Below the pieces are notes generated by a model. That model made no database searches. It saw only the letters and a list, made by a program, of their open reading frames with translations, and was not told where the DNA came from. From the NCBI GenBank assembly GCA_003543245.1, contig DPJB01000016.1:1-42193 (forward strand): a stretch of 42,193 nt of DNA. Direction: 5' to 3'. Of this stretch, positions 15,238 to 23,790 are shown in pieces. A program made the position numbers and the translations under genes. Within the stretch, counting starts at the first letter, position 1. Each line of letters opens with the position of its first letter. This DNA comes from Moraxellaceae bacterium. GTDB lineage: Bacteria; Pseudomonadota; Gammaproteobacteria; Pseudomonadales; Moraxellaceae.

Positions 15238-15919
15238 GGATCAGGCCCTGTTGCTTCGCCATGGCAGTCAGGTCCTTGCGCAACAGACGCTTGATTGCAC
15301 CATAGGTGCCACGGTCTTTCTCGGCCATCATTTCAGCCAGGGCCATGGCGGCGGGCAGCAGTTCATCTTCGGCATGAATGCTGTCGGCAACCTTCATTTC
15401 AAGCGCCTCGGCACCACCGATGGCCTTGCCGGTCAGGGCCAGCACCTTGAGGGCCTGCTTGTCCGGCAGTTCACGAATGATTTCGGTCATGACCGGCGTG
15501 AACGGAATCTTGATGTTGACTTCCGAATAGCAGAAACGGCCGCGATCAGCGCGCATCAGACGGAAGTCGGCGCCCGACGCCATGATGGCGCCACCGGCAT
15601 AGCAGTTGCCGTTGATGGCCATGATGACAGGCAGGTCCAGCACGGCAATGCGCAGCAGCATGTGTTCCAGCTTCTGCACGAAATCCTTGAAGCCTTCACC
15701 GTCCTGCGCCATCAGCCAGGGCAGGTCGATCCCGTTGCAGAAGGTCTTGGGGTGATTGCTGACGACCAGCAGGGAAGCATTGCTGCGGTCTGCCTCGATC
15801 TGGTCCAGGCAGGCGTGGTATTCGGCCAGCACGTCCGGGTTGAAGGTATTGTCCTTGTCGCCATTGGTCAGGGTCAGCACAAACACTGCACCCTTCTTGT
15901 CGAGTTGCATGAACGTCAT
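15230..15919 (-). CDS. Enoyl-CoA hydratase/isomerase family protein
   Basis: 229 residues, a little shorter than classic crotonases. The crotonase fold is evident in FVLTLTNGDKDNTFNPDV, the oxyanion-hole segment SNHPKTFCNGIDLPWL, and MAINGNCYAGGAIMASGADFRLM. The second catalytic region (FCYSEVNIKIPFTPVMTEIIREL) looks like the Delta3,Delta2-enoyl-CoA isomerase/peroxisomal ECI-like branch. It probably handles unsaturated acyl-CoAs in beta-oxidation. It is the first gene of a two-gene operon with the MBL hydrolase. The exact reaction is not certain. Confidence 0.87.
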   Translation of the reverse strand: MTFMQLDKKGAVFVLTLTNGDKDNTFNPDVLAEYHACLDQIEADRSNASLLVVSNHPKTFCNGIDLPWLMAQDGEGFKDFVQKLEHMLLRIAVLDLPVIMAINGNCYAGGAIMASGADFRLMRADRGRFCYSEVNIKIPFTPVMTEIIRELPDKQALKVLALTGKAIGGAEALEMKVADSIHAEDELLPAAMALAEMMAEKDRGTYGAIKRLLRKDLTAMAKQQGLIRG

Positions 15920-16017
15920 AAGAGGCCTCCAATAAAGACCCGCAAGTCTATGGCATGACGACGGGCGCGGCTACAATCCCGTGCCTCTCCCATGCTCTTC
16001 CGCTGCAAGGTCCATCC

Positions 16018-16794
16018 ATGCTGATGCTGCTGTCCCCCGCAAAGACCCTGGATTATGAACGTCCGGTGCCGTCCTTGCCGCTCACTACTCCGGATTTCGT
16101 GAAAGAAGCAAAGGCCCTGATTGCCATCTTGCGCGAGCTTTCCGTGCAGGATGTAGCGGCACTCATGCACCTGAGCGACAAACTGGCGGCGCTGAATGTG
16201 GCCCGCTATGCCGACTGGAGCCCCAGGTTTACCGAGGCCAATTCCCGTGCGGCCGTGCTTGCCTTCAAGGGGGATGTGTACGAGGGCATGGAAGCGTGGA
16301 CGTTTGATGAGGATGATCACGCCTTTGCCCAGCAGCATCTGCGCATTCTCTCCGGCCTGTATGGCCTGCTGCGTCCGCTTGATCGCCTGCAGCCCTATCG
16401 CCTGGAAATGGGAACCTCGCTGAAGAACCCGAAGGGCAACACGCTTTATGCCTTCTGGGGTGACACCATTGCCAGGGCGGTGAATGCGGCACTGGCAGCG
16501 CAGGGTGACGACATTCTGGTCAACCTGGCATCTGAGGAATACAACAAGGCGGCACTGACCAAAAGCCTTAAGGCCCGTGTCATCACGCCGCAATTCCGTG
16601 AGGAAAAAGACGGCACGTTCAAGATGGTGAGTTTTTATGCAAAGCGCGCCCGCGGCCTGATGGCATCGCATGTCATTCGCAACCGGCTGGCCGATCCCGA
16701 AAAGCTCAAGGGTTTTGATGCAGACGGCTACAGCTATAACGCTGCGCTTTCAAATGGCGATACGTGGGTATTCACGCGAAAATATCCGGTGTGA
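16018..16794 (+). CDS. yaaA: YaaA family peroxide-stress protein
   Basis: 258 residues, the normal size. The family start LMLLSPAKTLDYE is present, as are AVLAFKGDVYEGMEA, LRILSGLYGLLRPLDRLQPYRLEMG, FWGDTI, NLASEEYNKA and FYAKRARGLMASHVI. In E. coli YaaA lowers free intracellular iron during H2O2 stress and is induced by OxyR; the protein binds DNA. I chose ATG 16018 because the conserved sequence starts there and an AAGG site precedes it; the frame remains open upstream. It ends at a very strong terminator. Confidence 0.94.
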   Translation: MLMLLSPAKTLDYERPVPSLPLTTPDFVKEAKALIAILRELSVQDVAALMHLSDKLAALNVARYADWSPRFTEANSRAAVLAFKGDVYEGMEAWTFDEDDHAFAQQHLRILSGLYGLLRPLDRLQPYRLEMGTSLKNPKGNTLYAFWGDTIARAVNAALAAQGDDILVNLASEEYNKAALTKSLKARVITPQFREEKDGTFKMVSFYAKRARGLMASHVIRNRLADPEKLKGFDADGYSYNAALSNGDTWVFTRKYPV

Positions 16795-16812
16795 TACGGC
16801 GTATTGGGCAAT

Positions 16813-16863
16813 AAAAAAGCCCCCGGTTTTCTCCTGTCGATGGAGAAAACCGGGGGCTTTTTT
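16813..16863. terminator. Strong bidirectional intrinsic terminator
   Basis: A 22-bp perfect stem (16813-16834 with 16842-16863) encloses the 7-base loop TGTCGAT, with six A on one side and six T on the other. The GC core is GCCCCCGG/CCGGGGGC. It serves yaaA on the plus strand and the fatty acid hydroxylase gene on the minus strand. Confidence 0.93.
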
Positions 16864-16867
16864 GTGA

Positions 16868-17833
16868 TCAGGCGCCAGCCTGGCGTGCCTGCTGTTCACT
16901 GGTTGCTGTTGTTTCCGTCTTGCGCTGCCACTCCGGCGGCATCCACAAGTGTTTCAGTCGTGCCAGCAGTCCGCCGGGCTTGCCCATGTCACGGAACATG
17001 TCCACGTATTCATGCGTCCAGCTGACGATCAGGTTGTTTGTGTGCACCGGGCGGGTAATGCCGTAACGGATCGGTTCAGCAGCCTTTTCTTCGACGAAGG
17101 TGCCAAAGATGCGGTCAAAAATGATGAACACACCACCATAGTTTGTGTCGATGTAGCCGGTGTTGCTGGCATGGTGCACACGGTGATGGTTGGGTGTATT
17201 GAAAATGAATTCGATGGCCGGGTGCAGCCTGGTGACAAGCGTGGTGTGAATGAAGAACTGATACACCAGCGACAGTGCAAAGCTCACACCAATCCATACC
17301 GGATTAAAGCCGATGAATGCCAGTGGCACGTAGAACAGCCAGCCGCCATTGAAAATGTTGGTGGCATTCTGGCGCATGGCAGTCGAGAAATTCATGCGCT
17401 CCGAGGAGTGATGGGTAACGTGTGCACACCACAACCAGCGCACACGGTGTGATGCACGGTGAAACCAGTAGAACACAAAGTCGGTCAGCACCCAGAGCAG
17501 GGCGCCGGTGGCCCAGTTCAGCTTGATGTCGAGCAGGCGATAGTGATAGGCCAGTGCATACACCGGAAAGGCGATGATGCCGGCAAACAGCAGTTCGGTG
17601 ATCTGGTAACCGGCACCCAGCATGAAGTTGCGCACGGCCTCACCGGTGTCCATCAGCACAGGGTTGTTCCGGATGCGCAGGTATTCCCACACGGCCACAC
17701 CAATAAAGAACGGCGTGGCAATCATGAAAATCAGCTGACGTTCGTCCAGTGCCAGCCATGGCGCAATGGTGGCCCAGAGCTCTGCCATCCCGCTTTGGGT
17801 CCAGACGTTGGTGATCATGTCGATGAGGCTCAT
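16868..17833 (-). CDS. Fatty acid hydroxylase / sterol desaturase family protein
   Basis: 321 residues with several membrane helices. It carries the di-iron histidine clusters of the family: HRASH (His125, His129), HVTHH (His138, 141, 142), an HTTLVTRLH segment and HHRVHHASN. These membrane enzymes insert oxygen into, or desaturate, fatty acyl or sterol-like chains. The gene is divergent from an AraC regulator, with direct repeats between them, so it is very likely the regulator's target. AraC/sterol-desaturase pairs of this kind are common in Pseudomonadales. The substrate is unknown. Confidence 0.9.
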   Translation of the reverse strand: MSLIDMITNVWTQSGMAELWATIAPWLALDERQLIFMIATPFFIGVAVWEYLRIRNNPVLMDTGEAVRNFMLGAGYQITELLFAGIIAFPVYALAYHYRLLDIKLNWATGALLWVLTDFVFYWFHRASHRVRWLWCAHVTHHSSERMNFSTAMRQNATNIFNGGWLFYVPLAFIGFNPVWIGVSFALSLVYQFFIHTTLVTRLHPAIEFIFNTPNHHRVHHASNTGYIDTNYGGVFIIFDRIFGTFVEEKAAEPIRYGITRPVHTNNLIVSWTHEYVDMFRDMGKPGGLLARLKHLWMPPEWQRKTETTATSEQQARQAGA

Positions 17834-17935
17834 GGCAGCTCCCCTGTTGCTATGAAGGTTGTTATCGCTATTCGGGTTATGGTGCGTCGCCTGGCAGATA
17901 CCGGGCTTCTGATGTGGTTATTATTTCGGCAGATG

Positions 17936-17980
17936 GTCAATATTTATTGACTATCCGTGCCTTAAAATTGACTATTCGTG
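17936..17980. promoter_or_regulatory. AraC-type operator: 21-bp-spaced direct repeats plus inverted repeat
   Basis: ATTGACTATCCGTG (17946-17959) is repeated as ATTGACTATTCGTG (17967-17980), 13 of 14 bases identical. The 21-bp period places both on the same DNA face, as AraC regulators need. The first copy overlaps the dyad GTCAATA-TT-TATTGAC (17936-17951). The block lies between the divergent hydroxylase and AraC genes. Confidence 0.75.
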
Positions 17981-18011
17981 ACATTGCATCCAGTCACGGA
18001 GAGCCCCGTAA

Positions 18012-19019
18012 ATGGCCAGCGTGATCCGTGTGACCGGCGCGTGGACCCAGTTGCTTGCCGACTGGCTGGACAGCGAGCATCTGCTGGCACCAGATATCCG
18101 GGCCGTTCTGGCCCGATGGGCCCCCGACGACATTGTTCCTCTTCCGGTCTGGCAGGAACTGCTGGTGCGTGCCACGGCACTGCGTCCGCAACTACCTGCG
18201 CCCGGTCTGGCAATTGGCGCAATGGTGCAACCCCGGCATGTCGGGGTTATGGGCTACGTGGTGCTGGCCAGCAGTAATCTGGGCGAGGCCTTGCTGGCCT
18301 ACCAGCGTTACGAACGGCTGTTCTATGGGGCCGATCTGGCCGAGATCAGCATGGAGGACGGCGATGTCGAGATTCGCTGGGAGCGCAGCAGCGCCTCCAT
18401 GGGGCAGCTCATGGATTCTGTCGGCATTGCCTCGCTGATCACCTTTCTGCGTCGGCAGGTGGACAATGCGCCGCCGCCATCCCTGATCACCTTCATCAAT
18501 TCCTCGCCGGATACGCCAGAAGAAAGGGCGGCCTACGAATCATTTTTTGGTTGTCCTGTCCGGTTTGATGATGGCTATACGCGCGTGCGCTTTCCCGTCA
18601 GATACCTTTCGATTGCCATGCCGCACAGCGATCCGGGCTTGCGTGCCTTGCTGGACCGGCAGGCAGAAGCATTGTTGTTGGCACTGCCGGACTCGGATGC
18701 ATTTGACCGTGCCCTGCAGCAGGTGATGCTGAGGCTGCTGCCGGAAAACAATGCCACTCTGCAACGCGCGGCCGATGCATTGCACGTCTCCTTGCGTACG
18801 CTGCAGCGTCGCCTCGACAAGCGTGACCTCACCTGGCAGCAACTGCTTGACCGTACCCGTGAACAACTCGCACGCCAGTACCTGGCAGACCGCTCGTTGA
18901 TGCTGGGGGACATTGCGCTGTTGCTGGGATTTTCCGAGCAGAGTGCGTTCAACCGCGCCTTCAAGCGCTGGACCGGGCAAACGCCGGCACGCCTGCGAAA
19001 GTCTTTGGCTATGCTTTGA
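18012..19019 (+). CDS. AraC-family transcriptional regulator
   Basis: 335 residues with a GGAG site before ATG 18012. The N-terminal ~200 residues match the AraC 'arabinose-binding' domain type found in OruR/ArgR-like regulators (PALAIGAMVQ-like GLAIGAMVQPRHVGVMGYVVLASSNLGEAL...). The C-terminal domain has two HTHs: LQRAADALHVSLRTLQRRLDKRDLTWQQLL and LGDIALLLGFSEQSAFNRAFKRWTGQTPARLRK. It is divergent from the fatty acid hydroxylase gene and probably activates it through the direct repeats at 17946-17980. The inducer is unknown. Confidence 0.9.
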   Translation: MASVIRVTGAWTQLLADWLDSEHLLAPDIRAVLARWAPDDIVPLPVWQELLVRATALRPQLPAPGLAIGAMVQPRHVGVMGYVVLASSNLGEALLAYQRYERLFYGADLAEISMEDGDVEIRWERSSASMGQLMDSVGIASLITFLRRQVDNAPPPSLITFINSSPDTPEERAAYESFFGCPVRFDDGYTRVRFPVRYLSIAMPHSDPGLRALLDRQAEALLLALPDSDAFDRALQQVMLRLLPENNATLQRAADALHVSLRTLQRRLDKRDLTWQQLLDRTREQLARQYLADRSLMLGDIALLLGFSEQSAFNRAFKRWTGQTPARLRKSLAML

Positions 19020-19092
19020 TTCAGGTCATCGCACGGGTGTGGTCTTGCTGTGTCTCATGGGGGGCAGGCAACAAGTCGGGGTGAAGAGGGAA

Positions 19093-19491
19093 ATGGTCAA
19101 GCTATTACTCGCAGTGGCGTTCATTCTGGTGGTGCTGGGGGTGACGTACTATCAGGCCAACAAGCAACTGGCTGTTGCTTATGGTGAATGCATGATCGAT
19201 CTTGATTTTCAGGCGCGTATCCAGCATGCCGAGTCCGACGGCGATATCAGGTTCCTGTTTGCGCAGGTGGTCGGCTGTGTCGACAATCGCAAGGGGCCCC
19301 TCGCTTCCCTCGTATTCAACAGGGAAGAGGCAGTGGCAAACATGGAGAAGATCTACAGCAAGGGTGGCTTCAAGGCCATCGAAGAGTTGCTGAGGATGAG
19401 CGCCGATATTGAGGACGTGCAAAGCCAGATCGATGCCGAGAACAATACCCGTGCTTTCCGTGAAGGCGCTTATGGTCGGCAGGAAAACTAG
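19093..19491 (+). CDS. Small membrane-anchored protein of unknown function
   Basis: About 132 residues from ATG 19093; GTG 19081 is in frame and possible. One N-terminal hydrophobic helix (VKLLLAVAFILVVLGVTYY) is followed by a charged helical domain: YGECMIDLDFQARIQHAESDGDIRFLFAQVVGCVDNRKGPLASLVFNREEAVANMEKIYSKGGFKAIEELL. It could be an uncleaved signal anchor with a periplasmic domain. I do not recognise a family. It follows the AraC gene by about 75 bp and precedes another exported protein. Confidence 0.55.
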   Translation: MVKLLLAVAFILVVLGVTYYQANKQLAVAYGECMIDLDFQARIQHAESDGDIRFLFAQVVGCVDNRKGPLASLVFNREEAVANMEKIYSKGGFKAIEELLRMSADIEDVQSQIDAENNTRAFREGAYGRQEN

Positions 19492-19535
19492 TCAGGGCGC
19501 GTGCGCTGCATGTGCGTGCTGCAGGATGGGGGATG

Positions 19536-20024
19536 ATGAAAATGAGATTTTTCAACAGATGGGCGCATATGGTTTTCCTGCTGTGCAACATTGTTTTGGT
19601 GCCAGCTTCATATGCTGCGGAAGAGTTGGTGGATTTTGATATCACCGGGTCATGGGCATCCGAACCGCAACTTGGCCAGCTTGGGTTTGTGCAGATTTCT
19701 TACACGTTCAGCCAGGACGGTACCTTCATGCAGAAGGCCGATTTCAAGAGCTTCTGTGGCATGGGAGCCGTCACGCCGGATTGCGACTATTTCTGGAATG
19801 TGTCGCAGGGAAAGTACTCGTTGAGTGGCAGTCTTCTCAAGCTGCATCACGAGAGGGCAAGTTCCCACCTTAAATATCAGGGAAAGGCAGAGCCCGTATT
19901 GCGTGACATGGAAATGCAGCCCATGACAGAAGAAATGCGGCTGAGTGTGGATCAGGGCAAGCTTGTGTTCACCAACAAGAAAGGAAAGGCACAGGTTTTC
20001 AGTCCTGTGACAGCTGGTGATTAG
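19536..20024 (+). CDS. Secreted protein of unknown function
   Basis: About 162 residues. MKMRFFNRWAHMVFLLCNIVLVPASYAAEE is a good signal peptide cleaved near ASYA. The mature part (VDFDITGSWASEP...VQISYTFSQDGTFMQKADF... GKYSLSGSLLKLHHE...GKLVFTNKKGKAQVFSPV) has the GSW...TF..DGTF..G.Y...G..L pattern of small lipocalin-like or 'META-like' beta-barrel proteins. Several ATG codons (19533, 19536, 19542) follow a GGGGG run; I chose 19536. The family is not certain. Its transcript could include the small membrane protein upstream. Confidence 0.6.
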   Translation: MKMRFFNRWAHMVFLLCNIVLVPASYAAEELVDFDITGSWASEPQLGQLGFVQISYTFSQDGTFMQKADFKSFCGMGAVTPDCDYFWNVSQGKYSLSGSLLKLHHERASSHLKYQGKAEPVLRDMEMQPMTEEMRLSVDQGKLVFTNKKGKAQVFSPVTAGD

Positions 20025-20189
20025 GGGGCTCGTTGCACCAGTGTTGCCATTGCCGGTGCGTTTTCTGTGCCGACCACTAGGTATGGTCAGCGGAGTCCTT
20101 GTTGCAGTTGAGCACTTTTCAGATAATGGGCATTTGATGCATGCCAGTCTTACAGGGGCGCCACGTGGCAAGCACGTTTATACCGTGAT

Positions 20190-20942
20190 TCAGCCCAGTG
20201 CCCGTCGCCACAGCCAGCCACCCAGCAGCAAAGAAAAGCCGATCATGCCGAGCATGTGACGGTTGCGATAAAGCCAGCTGCCGTTCTTTTTATCCATGAA
20301 TGTCACCAGCTCTTCAGGCACGGCGCCTTGACCAACCACAACTTCCAACGAGTGTGGTTTCATGTTTTCCAGCCGGGTCAGATCAATCCGGATCACGGTT
20401 TCGGTATCGGCCGGAATGTTGAAGCGCTGCAGCTGGACCAGTTGCAGTACACCTTTCGTGCTTTCGCGTGCTTTCAGAAGCTCGTCAAATTGCTCGGGTG
20501 TCATCAGCTCGCGCAGCACATTGTCCGTCAGCTTGATGGTCTTGCCACCGACGTTCAGCGACAGTCCTTCTTCGGGCTTGAAGCGGGCCATTTCCTGTGC
20601 GGGAAAGCGCGCGATATTGCTGCCGGCAGGAACGGGTACACCTTCCGGCATGATGTCGAATGATGTGACGCTGAGTGCATCTTCATCGCCTTCTTCGGCC
20701 AGATAGTTGGTCATTACCCAGACAGGGCCGTCCTTGGGGTCGACCACAAACGGCTTTGATGATTTTGTGTGGCCGGGATTGGCCAGCCCTTTTATATCGG
20801 TAATGACAAAGTTGTCGATCAGGACCGAGGGATAGGGTGCGCTTTCAGCCTGTGCGGGTGTAACGGGTACAAGCAGCGCAAGAAAGAAGGCAGCGGCAGA
20901 AAGGCCCTGCCGGGCATGTGACACAACAAAGGAGAAAGCCAT
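20190..20942 (-). CDS. Exported protein with C-terminal membrane anchor, unknown function
   Basis: About 250 residues from ATG 20942, which gives a clean signal peptide (SFVVSHARQGLSAAAFFLALLVPVTPAQA). The frame stays open to 21041, overlapping the EAL gene end, so a longer start is possible. The periplasmic part has beta-rich text (LIDNFVITDIKGLANPG, VPVPAGSNIARFPAQEMARFKPEEGLSLNVGGKTIKLTDNVLRELM). A C-terminal helix (MLGMIGFSLLLGGWLWRRAL) anchors it to the membrane. It lies directly downstream of the degenerate EAL protein, so the two may work together. No family recognised. Confidence 0.6.
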   Translation of the reverse strand: MAFSFVVSHARQGLSAAAFFLALLVPVTPAQAESAPYPSVLIDNFVITDIKGLANPGHTKSSKPFVVDPKDGPVWVMTNYLAEEGDEDALSVTSFDIMPEGVPVPAGSNIARFPAQEMARFKPEEGLSLNVGGKTIKLTDNVLRELMTPEQFDELLKARESTKGVLQLVQLQRFNIPADTETVIRIDLTRLENMKPHSLEVVVGQGAVPEELVTFMDKKNGSWLYRNRHMLGMIGFSLLLGGWLWRRALG

Positions 20943-21021
20943 GAATAACCCGACAGCCAGAATGATGATTGCGTGCAATCCTGCCATTGGGCTGCCAGCG
21001 CGACAAGTGCGATCAACCGTC

Positions 21022-22236
21022 TCAAGCGGACTGTAATGCATCCATGCACAGCACGACCTGACCCAGCCCCGGCCGCATCACAACGCAGGAGAACGTCATG
21101 CACAGACGCTGCTCGGTCAGTGACAGATAGGGGCGGGTGATCTGCACCCGGCCTGGCTGCTCCAGCGCATTGCGAAAGTACTGGCGACGGGCCCAGCAGG
21201 CACCACGGGCATCGGCAAGCGGGTGATGGCGGCCTTGCAATGCATGTGGTGTCAGTTCCGTGTCACCAATCTGGTATCCCTGACTGTCGATCACATAAAC
21301 GCGGGTAATTTCCACATCCGGAATTTCACGCACGATACTGCCCAGGTTCCTGCCATCCCGATAGGCATTCCAGACGGTCATAAAGCGGCTGCGCATCCGT
21401 AGCTCGGTCCGGTCGATCACGGATTTGCCTGCACCCATCAGTGCGGCTGCCTTGTCCCTGATGGTCGCGGTATCCGGCAGATGACGGTCGGCTGGAGCAA
21501 ACCAGTTGCCCTGCAACAGTTCGGCATCGGCATCAATGGCAATTCTGGCCTGATGCTCGGTGGTTATTCCATCCACCAGAACAAGTGATCCGGATTCGCG
21601 CAGTAGCGATACCATGTGGGGAAACAGCCGGGCAGCACGTGACGAGTGCTCTGCGTTCTGTATAAGCGCAGGGTCCAGCCGGACAATGTCGGGGCATAGC
21701 GCCAGCACACGCTCGTAGTTGGAGGCACCCGCCCCAAAGTCATCAATGGCAATGCCAAAGCCGCATTCGCGAAACGATGCCACAAAGTCCGTAATCTCGG
21801 CGTCGCCCAGTTTTTCGCTTTCGGTAATCTCCAGAACGATGCGTGAATGCTGCATGCCCTGGGCGGTCAGTTCGCGCAGCGCTTCTTCCGGTGAGAAGAG
21901 GCGGTGCCGGATGGTCTGGGGCTGAACCGGCAAAAACAGCCACTCATTGTCATGCGGTACCGGCGGGGCATTGCGGGTGTGTACTGCCAGCGCTATCCGG
22001 TCCATGTCGGCAACCTGTTGCTCTGGTAGCTTGAGCAACAGTGTTTCGGCGACTTCGCTGCGGCCATTGCGCCTGACCAGCAGTTGCGCCTCCAGTCCTA
22101 CCGTTCGCTGCAGGGCGGGACTGATGATGGCCTGGTAAATGCTTTGCAGTTCCGTATCGCCAGATACACCGATACTCATGCCATTCTCCTCGCGCACATG
22201 GTTGTTACGGGGCGGAAAACTGACGGGCTGGTTCAT
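21022..22236 (-). CDS. EAL-domain protein with degenerate active site and C-terminal sensor-like domain
   Basis: 404 residues. EAL domain (about 25-265) followed by a PAS/Cache-like C-terminal domain as in YkuI (about 285-400: RSRFMTVWNAYRDGRNLGSIVREIPDVEITRVYVIDSQGYQIG ... RPYLSLTEQRLCMTFS). Active EAL enzymes cleave c-di-GMP. Here E49, E139, D165/D166 (IDDFGAG) and Q242 (LLQGNW) are kept. The Asn of the VNLS block is replaced (FLPVQPQ), the Lys of LKID is Arg186 and the Glu of AEGVE is Asp222 (VDGITT). It may therefore be a c-di-GMP receptor instead of a phosphodiesterase. It has no membrane segment. Confidence 0.85.
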   Translation of the reverse strand: MNQPVSFPPRNNHVREENGMSIGVSGDTELQSIYQAIISPALQRTVGLEAQLLVRRNGRSEVAETLLLKLPEQQVADMDRIALAVHTRNAPPVPHDNEWLFLPVQPQTIRHRLFSPEEALRELTAQGMQHSRIVLEITESEKLGDAEITDFVASFRECGFGIAIDDFGAGASNYERVLALCPDIVRLDPALIQNAEHSSRAARLFPHMVSLLRESGSLVLVDGITTEHQARIAIDADAELLQGNWFAPADRHLPDTATIRDKAAALMGAGKSVIDRTELRMRSRFMTVWNAYRDGRNLGSIVREIPDVEITRVYVIDSQGYQIGDTELTPHALQGRHHPLADARGACWARRQYFRNALEQPGRVQITRPYLSLTEQRLCMTFSCVVMRPGLGQVVLCMDALQSA

Positions 22237-22544
22237 TCAATGTGCTTCTTGAAAATGGCCGTTTGCTTTGCAGGCATGCAATGCGCGGCATGAAGGGTTT
22301 AAGCAGGAGAGGCAAGCCCTGTGCCATCACAACGGGATGGGGCATGTATGCCAATCATTTCGTGATGAAGTTCACGATAGCGCGGCTGAATGATGGTTTT
22401 GTAAACGGGGCATGCCGGATGAATGACGGCTGCTGAAAAATGGAAGTGGATTTCCTGCATTACGATGGTGCGTGTCTACAGTCTTTGCACCGCAACAAAA
22501 CAGCGCCTGATAACTCAGCCTGAGTACAAGATGGCAGGGAGGAG
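22237..22544. other. Intergenic region without a convincing gene
   Basis: No reading frame here has a believable product. The only structure noticed is a short perfect dyad ACTCAG-C-CTGAGT (22513-22525), just after the LysR stop. Promoter elements of the EAL gene probably lie near 22240-22300. Confidence 0.5.
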
Positions 22545-23477
22545 TCAGCCGGGTGCTGCCAAGTTTCCGCTGAACTCCTCTTCAATGTTTGCACCAATCT
22601 GTTGTGCCAGCGCGATGGCGCGCTCCGCCACGGGTGAAAGGGTGCGGTCTTTCAGCCATATCGCATGCACATCTGCAAACACGAGTGATGCCCCGGGTGT
22701 TTGCAGCTTGCGCAATTTTGGTCCGTTGCGGCTGATGATGGCGTCCGGCAACAGGCCCAGCACATCGGTCTCGGCAATCAGTCGGGCCAGCATGGCAATG
22801 TCGTCACACTCCACGGCCAGAGGAAAGGTTTGGCCAGACGAAAAGCCGAAGTCGGCGGCCAGTGTGTCCAGCAGGAGAGGGGAGGTGGAGATCAGGGCAA
22901 CGCCATAGCGAACCATGTCCTCTGCATGCACGGCTCCCTTGCGCAGCAGGGGGTGTCCTGCACGACAGTACAGCCCGCCATACTGTTTGCCGACGGGTGC
23001 CATGGCGTAATGTTCGTTGCGCAACATCTGGCGTGGATCACCCAGGCAAACATCTATTTCCTGTGCCTCCAGCTGTAGCAGCAGTTGCGGCAGCTTGCCA
23101 AAGCGCAGGCGGTTAACCACCAGGGGGCTTTGACGGCGCAGCTCGATCAGCAGGGAGGGAACAATGGTGGCAGCCGGTACCGGACCGGCACCAATCAGCA
23201 GTTCGCCGGCATCACCGGTTTTCATCAGTGCCAGGTCCCGCATCATGCAGCTGCTGTCAAACACCAGTTCACGCGCCCGACGCAAGACCACGTCGCCGGC
23301 CTGCGTCAGCGTGATTCCGTGAGGGCCACGGTCAACCAGTTGCATGCCAACACGCTCCTCCAGCGCCTGAATGCTGCGGCTGAACGCCGCCTGACTCAGG
23401 TGAACGCGCTCGGCTGCCGGCGCAAAGCGGCCTTCTTCCACAAGGGCAATGAAATGGCTGAGTCGACGAAGGTCCAT
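22545..23477 (-). CDS. LysR-family transcriptional regulator
   Basis: 310 residues, typical size. The N-terminal HTH is MDLRRLSHFIALVEEGRFAPAAERVHLSQAAFSRSIQALEERVGMQLVDR. The effector domain begins around residue 90 (GELLIGAGPVPAATIVPSLLIELRRQSPLV). It is transcribed away from the alkyl sulfatase gene, which starts 313 bp off, and a long dyad with LysR-type spacing lies in between. It probably activates that gene in response to an alkyl sulfate or its breakdown product. This target assignment is by position. Confidence 0.9.
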   Translation of the reverse strand: MDLRRLSHFIALVEEGRFAPAAERVHLSQAAFSRSIQALEERVGMQLVDRGPHGITLTQAGDVVLRRARELVFDSSCMMRDLALMKTGDAGELLIGAGPVPAATIVPSLLIELRRQSPLVVNRLRFGKLPQLLLQLEAQEIDVCLGDPRQMLRNEHYAMAPVGKQYGGLYCRAGHPLLRKGAVHAEDMVRYGVALISTSPLLLDTLAADFGFSSGQTFPLAVECDDIAMLARLIAETDVLGLLPDAIISRNGPKLRKLQTPGASLVFADVHAIWLKDRTLSPVAERAIALAQQIGANIEEEFSGNLAAPG

Positions 23478-23488
23478 GGTCGGTACCG

Positions 23489-23538
23489 TATTGTGTTAAA
23501 CGCAATATATCATGTCTTTATTTGCAATTGACACAATA
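23489..23538. promoter_or_regulatory. Inverted repeats in the LysR-sulfatase intergenic region
   Basis: TATTGTGTTAA (23489-23499) and TTGACACAATA (23528-23538) form 11-bp arms with one mismatch, 28 bases apart, in an AT-rich stretch just upstream of the LysR start. The spacing suits a LysR-type regulatory and activation site pair, so autoregulation and control of the sulfatase gene are plausible. The remaining ~250 bp to the sulfatase start shows no gene. Confidence 0.55.
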
Positions 23539-23790
23539 TAGTGCCGGGCGCAGTCTGCATTCAATCCACGGTTTTCCCTGCGTCCATGCACAGTGAGCGG
23601 GTGCATGTTGCCGGGATTCCATGCAGGTGAGGCATGGCATCAGCGGGGACAGGCTATAACGCATGCAGCAGCTATTGTTTAACAACGGGCAGGTTTTGCT
23701 GTGCAAGCCGGGCTGCCACAAGTGCAAGCGTTACCACAGTCACGCACGCACGACACGACCATCACTACATGACAATAAAGACAGGCACCG

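Noticed and set aside
15140..15958. Long plus-strand frame opposite the enoyl-CoA hydratase gene
   Set aside because: Antisense, Gln/His-rich, with no domain features; the hydratase on the other strand is clear.
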